The notes below the pieces were generated by a model, which did no database searches, had not been told where the DNA came from, and saw only the letters and a program-made list of their open reading frames with translations. DNA of 8,001 nt from Candidatus Bathyarchaeota archaeon (lineage in GTDB: Archaea > Thermoproteota > Bathyarchaeia > Bathyarchaeales > DTEX01), in NCBI GenBank assembly GCA_021158305.1, contig JAGGUU010000157.1:1-8001 (forward strand), read 5' to 3'. Positions 1-6,491 of the stretch are shown here, piece after piece (the first letter of the stretch is position 1; each line of letters opens with the position of its first letter). The translations under genes and the position numbers were made by a program.

Positions 1-3000
1 ATTAAGGAAACAGAGGATTCTAATTGGCGAGAAGTAGGGGTAAGGACGCATTTTGAGTATTCGCTTACGGGCACCAATCCGAGAACCGGAGAGACATTTG
101 AATACACCGTTAAAGTGGATGTTTCTCCTGCAGATTCTTTCGAGGTTCTGATTACAAGCTCGCAGCCTGGTGAGGCTGATATCCAAGTTTTAGAAGAACA
201 AGAACAATTATTTTTCGTAACTTTCAATGTTTCAGCACAGAAGGTGAGCGGTAAAAAAAGCTATCCTGTCATAATGAGCTATAGCAACCTGGTTCTTAAC
301 CCCGACCGCGATTGGAGATCCCTTTATCTACAAGTTATCGGCGGCTATGATAAGAAATGGAGAACGGACCAAACTGTCTCTTTTCCTCTGCCTGGGAACT
401 CTATAGCTCGCACTGAGCACTCCAGCACAAAAAGTTACGTCGAGGATGTAATCGAATATTATTATGAGCGTCGGAAGAAGGCTCCAGACTACATCTACTT
501 CGCCATACACTTATTCAGTAGCAGTTATGCATCCCAATCCCTCAAGAACCTTGAACCTGACGGTGTTGCATTCCGCGTGTACTTCCGACTTGAGCCAACA
601 CTCTCGATAGTTAAGGGCGGCGACGATGTTAAGATAGTGGAAAATCATCCGGAACCTGGCATATTGACCCCCGGCTCCACAGTATCCTTCAGCCTACTAG
701 TCGACTATACGCTTTCCTCCTATAAGAGGACAAATCTCATCATGGATATCTTGGTCGTCTGCGTTAACGAAAAGGGCGAGGAAAAGAAGTATTACTTTGG
801 GGACGATTATGCGGATTCTAAGATAGTTATTGCCGGATCTGGAAGAGAGCAGCTAGAACACTCGATAACTGTGCCTGACAAGTTTAGAGGGATGGTTGTC
901 AAGTCAATCATTGTGATCGTGTATCTTCAAAATCCTGAATATCGCGAGGGCTCGATGATGAACTGGTACCTCGACCTCGACTTCATCGAGTATTCCGTTG
1001 GCAAACCCAAGATATCCATCAGCTTAACTCTCTCCAGTGACAAAGTCGTAGCTGAGAGTAAAGAGGCTGTTGAAGTAACCGTAAGAGTGGATGAGAATGG
1101 AAAGCCTGCAAGAAATGTTGAAGTAGACGTGATCATTCTGAATCCGAACGAATGGCTTGGCAACTTCCAAATAGTGATAGAGGATATTAAACGCGGGGCG
1201 GCTGCATCCCTTTTGACGGATGAGAACGGCGTAGCCCGTTTCAAGCTACTTGCACCAACAATAAACACGGCGGAATATCTATCCCGCTTTTCAATATACG
1301 GTAAGCCTCCATTTCCAGCGACTCAAACCTTAAAGGTTTATGTTGGAACGGAGAGCATCGAGCGGGAACTTAATGTACTGCAACCCCGCATGGCATTCAT
1401 CAGAGCAGTAAAGCTTGCTAAGGGCCCTCATGGCTTGCTTACAGAGGCTAAGCCAGCTGCTAATGTGGAGATTAGGCTGCTGGAGTGGAAGAGCAACGCT
1501 CTAATAAAGACAGTAAAGACAAACAGGGATGGATTGGCCATTCTAACCCTTGGGGATAAAAACGTTAAGGTAGAGGCGTTAGATCCAGCGACGGGTGTGA
1601 AGCGAACCTGTCCTATAAGTAAGAAAGTCAAAGTCAAACATTTATTGTTCATTCTATCCACAGACAAGGAGTACATACAGAGTTTAAGAGATAGAGTCAG
1701 AGCATTCCTGTCTTGGGTCTCACCATCCGATCTTGACAAGATAGCAGATGTAACCATAAAGTATGGGTCCTCAACTCAACATGTAACCACATGGTGGGGA
1801 TGGAAAGCACATATAGAAATCAAAAAAGATGATCTTGAAAAAGCCCTTTCAGGAGACCGTGAAGCATTAGCAGATTTTGAAGAAAGCATACTCCATGAGT
1901 GGGGTCACCACGTAAACTGGGTGCTTAGAGGCTCAACTATTGAGTCTAGTGTTGAAACCCCATTCACCCCTGCGGAGGGCACAGATATATGGGATGCTGA
2001 ACAAGTAGCTTTCGAAGAGGGAACAGCTGATCTTTTCGCCCATTTGCTTTTGCTGTCGAATTTAAATCTCTTCAAGACGGAAAAGGGCATGCATCGCCAA
2101 TACACAGACATACTGATGGGAAAAAAGAATGCCGTAAGGGAGGCGATAAGCAAGTACATGGTTCACGGCAACTATTTATCCGGAACCGTCGTAGCCTTTG
2201 TCCAAGATCTGTATGGTCATGAGTACGTAGCATCTCACCCCGATGAGGTCTACAAAGATTTCATTAAAACCATGAGACGGTGCGGCGGAACAAGACTTAG
2301 AGACTTCATTCTTGAGAAGGAGAGAGAGGCTAAAGCCTCCGGAAACACAGACTTGCTGAAAAAGATAGAATTGTTGGCTAAAAGCTATTCAATAGTCTAC
2401 CCTCATTTAATATTCACGGAGCATCATATATACAAAATACAGGAGTATCATATCAGAGGTTTGGAATGGGGCGAGCGCAACCCCTCCGAGGCAAAAGTGC
2501 AACTTATTCGCGGCGGCAAAAAGTATCGGGTGCGCCCTGGAATAATATTACGGCCTGGAGATACATTAGTAATTCCAAAGGGCGTTAAGCTCGTATTTAC
2601 GGTTCGAATGCAAAACGGAAAGATCGGCATTTACATTGTAAACAGTGGCAGCTTCAAAGGGGGACGTATAACCTTCAAAAAAGAATTAACGATTGATAAT
2701 GTTGCCGTTTACGTCAAGGGGGCTCCAATAGAGGTTAGAGATCCAAGAGGGGGGAGAAGAATTCGAATAGAGCCCACCTCTACCGAGTATCTCATAGTAG
2801 AGACCGGGGGAGACCTTGAGGTCAATGCCTTAAACGGCTCTATAGGGATATACGATCATAATGGAAGCCTCATCTTAACTCTCAAGGAAGGCTACAAAGC
2901 TGATTTCAAAGGTTGGAGCGCTCTTTCTAAACCATCTAAAATAGATTATTCAAAACTTGATAGGTGGTGGGTTAAGGCTGAGGCGAACATGGTAGGCTTC

Positions 3001-3963
3001 ATAGCTGAGGATATCGGAGAAGAGGAGACATATGAGCTTTTAGATTATATTCGGATCGTAGGTGTTGAGCCTGAGAGTGGGACTGAACTGATAACGGAGA
3101 AGACATATACGTTTAAGCTAACATTGAATTATTCCTTCACTTCTGCAGATTATGGATACATAGGCTTGGTCGCCAAGATTAACGATCCAAAGAATCCAAG
3201 CATAGCACGTAAGAAGATCCCCATCTATGGTTGTAAAATCGCGGAGGTAAGGGATTTCACCTTAGATGTTGACGTCCCAAGCGATGCGGAAAAACTATAC
3301 ATCGCGGTTCTGCTTCTAAAGGGCAATCAGACATCCACAAAGATATACGATATGGTTGAGTATCCGGTTAAGAAGGGAGGATGCCTAATAGCTACGGCGA
3401 CCTTCGGCTCCGAACTCTCCCCAGAAGTTAACTTCCTAAGATCCTTCAGGGATCGGGAGGTGCTCTCAACATTCGCTGGCAGATGCTTCATGGAGGTATT
3501 CAATCGCTTCTATTACTCTTGGAGCCCCAACGTTGCTGATTTCATAAGGAAGAATGCGATCGTCAAGGCGGCCTTCAAGATCCTCTTATATCCGCTGATA
3601 ATGATCCTCCACTTATCATCATTCACATACCACTGCTTCAGCCAATTCCCGGAAGCCGCCATATTCACGGCTGGCTACGTAGCAAGCTCCCTAATAGGAT
3701 CAGTATACCTCGGACTGCCACTATCCCAAATCAGACGCTTCAGAAGAATGAAGCACCGCATACTAAAGGCCTGGATCTACCTGCTGCTCCCGCTCCTAAT
3801 CCCAATAATCCTCGCAGAAACCACACATTCCATCCAACTGATGAAAGCAGCAACAGCAACCTTCATCCTGCTAAACATAGGCTTCTCATCAGCCCTGACC
3901 GGAACACTCATCACCAAACCAGCATCCATCCTCACCCAAACAATCAAAAAGCATAGAAATTAA
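1..3963 (+). CDS. Giant surface gluzincin metallopeptidase with CFI-box and membrane anchor (5' partial)
   Basis: The frame is open from base 1, before the first GTG at 115, and the sequence there (HFEYSLTGTNPRTGE) is protein-like. The start and any signal peptide therefore lie left of the window; 1320 residues are visible. Numbering from the edge, a beta-sandwich domain lies at about 215-335. An Ig-like domain at about 340-457 carries SLLTDENGVARFKL. A carboxypeptidase-regulatory-like fold lies at about 480-540. A zinc peptidase domain (about 543-810) has HEWGH at 632-636 and FEEGTADLFA about 36 residues later, supplying a likely glutamate third ligand (E673), which is the gluzincin pattern. 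A FecR-like stretch with LRPGDTLVIP follows (about 835-980), then a second copy of the first beta-sandwich (about 1016-1122), a CFI-box at 1128 and about four membrane helices. By inference it is an exported, membrane-anchored protease acting outside the cell. The substrate is unknown and the exact peptidase family was not recognised. Confidence 0.86.
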   Translation: MKETEDSNWREVGVRTHFEYSLTGTNPRTGETFEYTVKVDVSPADSFEVLITSSQPGEADIQVLEEQEQLFFVTFNVSAQKVSGKKSYPVIMSYSNLVLNPDRDWRSLYLQVIGGYDKKWRTDQTVSFPLPGNSIARTEHSSTKSYVEDVIEYYYERRKKAPDYIYFAIHLFSSSYASQSLKNLEPDGVAFRVYFRLEPTLSIVKGGDDVKIVENHPEPGILTPGSTVSFSLLVDYTLSSYKRTNLIMDILVVCVNEKGEEKKYYFGDDYADSKIVIAGSGREQLEHSITVPDKFRGMVVKSIIVIVYLQNPEYREGSMMNWYLDLDFIEYSVGKPKISISLTLSSDKVVAESKEAVEVTVRVDENGKPARNVEVDVIILNPNEWLGNFQIVIEDIKRGAAASLLTDENGVARFKLLAPTINTAEYLSRFSIYGKPPFPATQTLKVYVGTESIERELNVLQPRMAFIRAVKLAKGPHGLLTEAKPAANVEIRLLEWKSNALIKTVKTNRDGLAILTLGDKNVKVEALDPATGVKRTCPISKKVKVKHLLFILSTDKEYIQSLRDRVRAFLSWVSPSDLDKIADVTIKYGSSTQHVTTWWGWKAHIEIKKDDLEKALSGDREALADFEESILHEWGHHVNWVLRGSTIESSVETPFTPAEGTDIWDAEQVAFEEGTADLFAHLLLLSNLNLFKTEKGMHRQYTDILMGKKNAVREAISKYMVHGNYLSGTVVAFVQDLYGHEYVASHPDEVYKDFIKTMRRCGGTRLRDFILEKEREAKASGNTDLLKKIELLAKSYSIVYPHLIFTEHHIYKIQEYHIRGLEWGERNPSEAKVQLIRGGKKYRVRPGIILRPGDTLVIPKGVKLVFTVRMQNGKIGIYIVNSGSFKGGRITFKKELTIDNVAVYVKGAPIEVRDPRGGRRIRIEPTSTEYLIVETGGDLEVNALNGSIGIYDHNGSLILTLKEGYKADFKGWSALSKPSKIDYSKLDRWWVKAEANMVGFIAEDIGEEETYELLDYIRIVGVEPESGTELITEKTYTFKLTLNYSFTSADYGYIGLVAKINDPKNPSIARKKIPIYGCKIAEVRDFTLDVDVPSDAEKLYIAVLLLKGNQTSTKIYDMVEYPVKKGGCLIATATFGSELSPEVNFLRSFRDREVLSTFAGRCFMEVFNRFYYSWSPNVADFIRKNAIVKAAFKILLYPLIMILHLSSFTYHCFSQFPEAAIFTAGYVASSLIGSVYLGLPLSQIRRFRRMKHRILKAWIYLLLPLLIPIILAETTHSIQLMKAATATFILLNIGFSSALTGTLITKPASILTQTIKKHRN
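1630..2440 (+). other. Zinc metallopeptidase (gluzincin-like) domain
   Basis: This is the catalytic part of the giant protein. HEWGHH is encoded at 1894-1911: two histidines bind zinc and the glutamate is the general base, as known for zincins. The downstream motif FEEGTADLFA (2011-2040) fits the helix that brings a glutamate ligand in gluzincins, where an E-G pair is typical. The spacing of about 36 residues is within the usual range. A mainly helical region rich in charged residues follows. All expected catalytic residues are present, so the enzyme is probably active. The segment before HEWGH (from LLFILSTDKEY) would be the N-terminal part of the domain. Confidence 0.75.
2500..2930 (+). other. 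FecR-like beta domain
   Basis: The segment contains LRPGDTLVIPKG (2548-2583), then alternating short beta strands with glycine turns, such as NGKIGIYIVNSGS, and ends near LTLKEGYKADF. This order resembles FecR-type domains (RPGD, then repeated strand pairs around V-G-T-like turns) found in surface proteins. The match rests on pattern only and is weaker than the peptidase call. Confidence 0.45.
3382..3540 (+). other. CFI-box C-terminal module of the giant protein
   Basis: CLIATATFGSELSPEV (3382-3429) is followed by FLRSFRDREVLSTFAG, FMEVFNRFYYSWSP and NVADFI. This is the CFI-box C-terminal module known from many exported archaeal and some bacterial proteins with unrelated N-terminal parts. 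It is thought to be a sorting or anchoring signal and has one invariant cysteine, here residue 1128. The role of the cysteine is unknown. The call is firm as sequence recognition; the sorting role is inference. Confidence 0.82.
3568..3909 (+). other. Four predicted membrane helices after the CFI-box
   Basis: Hydrophobic stretches are encoded at about 3568-3624 (ILLYPLIMILHLSSF), 3655-3720 (IFTAGYVASSLIGSVYLGL), 3766-3816 (AWIYLLLPLLIPIILAE) and 3844-3909 (TATFILLNIGFSSALTGTL). A very basic loop, RRFRRMKHR, sits between the second and third. The protein ends in the basic tail KKHRN. By the positive-inside rule the basic loop and the tail would both be cytoplasmic. That places the protease body outside the membrane. 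Confidence 0.7.
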
Positions 3964-4264
3964 TGCTGCATGTTTGGAGTTGTTTTGTTTTCTCGACGAT
4001 TTATTCGAACCGCAATTTCTTTTTTGATTTAGGGGTGAGTTATTTTCCCGCCGCGCTCCATTAGTTTTGCTGAGCTCAGACATATGCTATCGGTTGTATG
4101 GATTCACAAAGTATCTCCATACCGTTCCACTGGTCGGGTCTCTGTCCGTATAATCAAAAAAATCGAAAGATGTTGTGTTGATACTTGTCGTGTAGCGAAA
4201 TTTTCTCTTTGCCTATGAAGATCCTGTTTAACTGTGAAGCGCCGCGGAAAGGGAAATCCATTGA
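3964..4264. other. Spacer with no supportable gene
   Basis: Apart from the T-rich tracts just after the giant gene, I see no gene here. All frames on both strands are short or lack protein-like composition. Short fragments close to the right end (from about 4200, for example KSIEDPSN in one frame) could be further debris of the oxidoreductase relic that follows, but they are too weak to annotate as such. Confidence 0.5.
3979..4030 (+). terminator. Likely T-tract transcription end after the giant gene
   Basis: Two T-rich tracts, TTGTTTTGTTTTCT near 3980 and TTTCTTTTTTGATTT near 4016, lie 16 to 67 bases past the TAA at 3961. Archaeal RNA polymerase stops at such T tracts without needing a hairpin, and I see no stable hairpin here. 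Confidence 0.4.
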
Positions 4265-4488
4265 AGACCCCAGCAATATTTCCAATTGAGTGTTCCAGAG
4301 GAGGCGAGGAAAGGTGGACATGGCACATGCGAATACCATATCGTTTAGGACTTCGTTGAGGCGATAGAGAAGGGTGAGAAGCCTTCAACAGATGTTGTAA
4401 AGGGGTTGACATGACCATTCTAGGATTGATCGCGCATGAAGCAGTAATGAAAGGCGAGATATTGCTTGACGTTCCACACTTCGAATAG
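4265..4488 (+). pseudogene. C-terminal relic of a Gfo/Idh/MocA-family oxidoreductase
   Basis: Two frames together read as the end of a Gfo/Idh/MocA NAD(P)-dependent sugar oxidoreductase. Frame 4265-4404 gives VPEEARKGGHGTCEYHIV, a TAG at 4346-4348, then DFVEAIEKGEKPSTDVVKG. One base short in the GGGG run at 4402-4405, the text continues as VDMTILGLIAHEAV, then MKGEILLDVPHFE and a TAG at 4486-4488. In the family the same order is seen: P-x-E-A, G-G-H-G-T-x-E-Y, D-F-V-x-A-I, D-V-Y, D-M-T, A-H-E, V-P-x-F. The N-terminal Rossmann domain and most of the catalytic part are absent. The relic ends exactly one base before the stop of the opposite-strand FAD gene, so the two are tail to tail. I regard this as a genuine broken gene. 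Confidence 0.72.
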
Positions 4489-5814
4489 TTAGAGTATCGC
4501 TCCCTGCGATCTAAGCGTCTCTCTGAGAAGCGATGGATCAATCTCTCTTGGGGAAGTCTTGTGTCTTATGCATAGGGCTGCAGCTGCCCCAGCCGCTTGC
4601 CCAACGCCCATTATTATAGGGATTATCCTTATGGCTGCGTGCGCCTCATGAGTGGCTGAGATGCATCTGCATCCTATCAGGAGATTCTCCACCCTAAGCG
4701 GGATCAAGCATCTATACGGTATCTCATAGTAATCTCCAGGAGGCGGAGGCATCATTATGGTTCCCTCACCCGCCGGATTATGAATATCTATTGGATATGA
4801 ACCCCTGCAGATGCCGTCTGGAAATTTGTGTGCCTGCACTATATCCTCCGCCGTCATTATATACTCGCCGATTATCCTCCTAGTCTCCCTGACGCCTACT
4901 TGAACTCCAGACCTAACTATGTAGGCGTCCCTGAATGCTGGGAACGTCTTCTTTAGCCAATCTACTATCTCAAACATCTGTCTTCTACCCTCAATCTCAG
5001 CCTTCGTTAGATCTTCAGCCTCAGTCCCGTCAACCCTTATTATCCTCGTAGTATTGAAGTGTATGATCCCCCTATGGACCGTATGGAACCACAGGACATC
5101 CTCACGGGGACAGGCTATTATGCCCCTGTCCTTCGCTTCACGATAGGCCCTATTAATCTCCCTCTTGGGAGGCATCTCATCCTGCCTGACTCCGGCCAAA
5201 TCGAAGTTTAGTGTCATAGGCTGCATCAATCCATCTTTAGGTCTCCCCTTCTCGTATGGAGCTCCGGCGCTGACCGCTACGTCTCCATCTCCCGTTCCAT
5301 CAATTATTATATCGGCTGATACGGAGTGGAATCCCGACTTATTATGTAGGACTATGCCCTCCACGCGGCTCCCCCTCTTTGAGGCTTTGACGAATACTGT
5401 ATGTAGTAGAAGGTCTACTCCGGCTTCCAGGACGATCCTGTCTAGTATATACTTCATTATTTCAGGATCGAATGCTCTGGTTTTAGCGTCGTATCCTCCC
5501 ATCTTCTCGAGTCTATCAATTACCTCTTGGAATATGCCTCCGATGATCTGCTGTTTTCCGGCGTGGAATGACATGAACGGATTTACAAGTCCAGCCGTTA
5601 TCGTCCCGCCTAGAAAGCCGTATCTCTCTACGAGTAGAACCTTAACGCCTAGGCGGGCGGCGGATACGGCTGCTGAGAAGCCTCCAGTTCCCCCTCCAAC
5701 AACTATAACATCATATTTCTTCGATGCATTCAAGTTTACAACCCGATTCTGAAAATAAGGGTGATCAGCATATAAAGTATTATCTGGAGATGAATGCCTT
5801 GCCGTAGCATCCAA
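4489..5814 (-). CDS. FAD-dependent oxidoreductase (FAD_oxidored family)
   Basis: The 441-residue frame starts with TTG at 5814. The dinucleotide-binding fold is at about residues 33-70: YDVIVVGGGTGG, then VLLVERYGFLGG, where the glutamate (E63) would bind the ADP ribose. Later blocks typical of the family are IIIDGTGDGDVAVSAGAP, GVRETRRIIGEYIMTAEDI and a C-terminal FAD-contacting block IPYRCLIPL, LLIGCRCISATHEAHAA (from about residue 380) and MGVGQAAGAAAALC. The protein is soluble and cytoplasmic, with no signal peptide or membrane segment. The substrate cannot be read from the sequence; members often sit in carbohydrate loci, and the relic and isomerase-like neighbours agree with that. The TTG is supported by AGGTGG seven bases upstream. 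A second TTG at 5733 would give a more usual N-terminus (MNASKKYDVIVVGGG) but has no such motif. Confidence 0.88.
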   Translation of the reverse strand: MDATARHSSPDNTLYADHPYFQNRVVNLNASKKYDVIVVGGGTGGFSAAVSAARLGVKVLLVERYGFLGGTITAGLVNPFMSFHAGKQQIIGGIFQEVIDRLEKMGGYDAKTRAFDPEIMKYILDRIVLEAGVDLLLHTVFVKASKRGSRVEGIVLHNKSGFHSVSADIIIDGTGDGDVAVSAGAPYEKGRPKDGLMQPMTLNFDLAGVRQDEMPPKREINRAYREAKDRGIIACPREDVLWFHTVHRGIIHFNTTRIIRVDGTEAEDLTKAEIEGRRQMFEIVDWLKKTFPAFRDAYIVRSGVQVGVRETRRIIGEYIMTAEDIVQAHKFPDGICRGSYPIDIHNPAGEGTIMMPPPPGDYYEIPYRCLIPLRVENLLIGCRCISATHEAHAAIRIIPIIMGVGQAAGAAAALCIRHKTSPREIDPSLLRETLRSQGAIL

Positions 5815-5821
5815 GATAATC

Positions 5822-5827
5822 CCACCT
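5822..5827 (-). promoter_or_regulatory. Ribosome binding site deciding the TTG start of the FAD oxidoreductase
   Basis: On the - strand AGGTGG precedes TTG (5812-5814) with a seven-base spacer. It matches the archaeal AGGTGA type with one difference. It favours the upstream TTG over the TTG at 5733, and an in-frame TAG at 5842-5844 limits any earlier start. Confidence 0.55.
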
Positions 5828-5981
5828 AAAAGTATCAGAGACTATCTCAATCACATTCATGCAAATTCCCTCAAACAATACCATGCATAATTGTGTGATG
5901 GGATCATTTTAACCTTAGTCTTTCCATCATAATTCTCTCTAGGAAAAATTTAGACTAAATTATCCTGAAGGGCATTATGAA

Positions 5982-5994
5982 GATTTTTTAAATC
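5982..5994 (+). promoter_or_regulatory. Archaeal TATA box / AT-rich palindrome ahead of the secreted-protein relic
   Basis: GATTTTTTAAATC contains a TATA-like core (5984-5993) and is also a perfect inverted repeat, GATTT-TTT-AAATC. A start site about 25 bases after its centre would fall near 6014, giving a leader of only about a dozen bases before ATG 6026. The symmetry means it could equally serve the - strand or be an operator. Confidence 0.4.
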
Positions 5995-6016
5995 AAATGA
6001 GGCGAGATTGATCTAT

Positions 6017-6023
6017 GAGGTGA
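6017..6023 (+). promoter_or_regulatory. Shine-Dalgarno motif for the relic's ATG
   Basis: GAGGTGA lies just before ATG at 6026, with a spacer of only two bases, shorter than usual. It supports ATG 6026 over the in-frame TTG at 6008, which lies upstream of the motif and probably upstream of the transcript start. Confidence 0.45.
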
Positions 6024-6025
6024 AC

Positions 6026-6407
6026 ATGCATAGCGGAGAAAAGGATCTTGGCACTATTCTGGCTTTCATTATCTTAATATCCAGTCTGTCACAAGCAACG
6101 AGTTACAATCCCAATATAAGTGTCAGTTCTCCGCCCATAACCGGAGGATTAGGGAATATCGAGCTAATTTATGATCCATCTCCTCCCCCCGCGATATTTC
6201 CAATCGAGAGATGGGGGAAAATACAAGATCAGCATAGTTAATCGCGACTCTAAACCGGCCGCACTACGCTATGGCGTCTTTTCGATATATGATGGGAATA
6301 AGCCCGTTCCCCCAACCGAATAGAATCTATCTAGAGCCCGGCGAAAACCAGACGATATGGTAATTCTCTATGTTTTGATAGCTGAGGACATTGAAACTAT
6401 TTTTTAA
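6026..6407 (+). pseudogene. Decayed small secreted beta-sandwich protein (multiple frameshifts)
   Basis: From ATG 6026 the first frame gives a signal-peptide-like start: a polar, charged MHSGEKDLG, a hydrophobic core TILAFIILISSLSQA, then a small-residue cleavage region. The mature part follows: NISVSSPPITGG, IELIYDPSPPPAIFPIERWG. That frame stops at 6239-6241. If one extra base is removed from the GGGGGAAAA run near 6213-6221, the text goes on as KYKISIVNRDSKPAALRYG and VFSIYDGNKPVP. Removing another in the CCCCC run at 6309-6313 gives NRIYLEPGENQTIW, a sensible beta-strand and turn. A last, uncertain piece in a third shift ends at TAA 6405-6407. The whole reads as one secreted domain, perhaps an Ig-like fold, broken by single-base additions. 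No known family was recognised. It retains a promoter and a ribosome binding site, so decay may be recent. Confidence 0.6.
6400..6405 (+). terminator. T6 tract at the end of the relic
   Basis: TTTTTT coincides with the last codons of the relic and could be its former transcription end. The tract is short, so this is a weak call. No matching T tract is seen just past the stop of the isomerase-like gene on the other strand. Confidence 0.2.
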
Positions 6408-6491
6408 GTTTGGAGATGCCCATTTCATTCTTGAAAACATAATGTCTCTTGCCGATCATCATAGATTGCAATAAGAGAGGAGGAAGCATTT

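Noticed and set aside
927..1268. 113-codon frame on the - strand inside the giant gene
   Set aside because: Antisense to a conserved Ig-like segment; no ribosome binding site or protein-like pattern. The same applies to the - strand frames at 1428-1757 and 1905-2159.
4104..4541. 145-codon open frame on the - strand
   Set aside because: It overlaps the FAD gene's 3' end and lies opposite the oxidoreductase relic, whose + strand frames match a known family. Its own protein has no recognisable motif and a composition unlike the neighbours.
5165..5752. 195-codon open frame on the + strand
   Set aside because: It is antisense to the well-supported FAD oxidoreductase, is proline- and serine-rich as expected of a complement frame, and has no start signal.
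5857..5891. Near-repeat CATGCAAATT / CATGCATAATT upstream of the FAD gene
   Set aside because: Only two short, imperfect copies in an AT-rich spacer; chance is enough to explain them, so I do not call an operator.
6213..6320. Programmed frameshifting in the secreted-protein relic
   Set aside because: Two or more shifts in one short gene, without a heptamer slip site or downstream structure that I can see, fit decay better than programmed recoding.
3964..6491. Search for tRNA, other small RNA, CRISPR or transposon ends in the intergenic stretches
   Set aside because: No cloverleaf, spaced direct repeats, terminal inverted repeats or transposase fragments were found in 3964-4264, 5815-6025 or 6408-6491.
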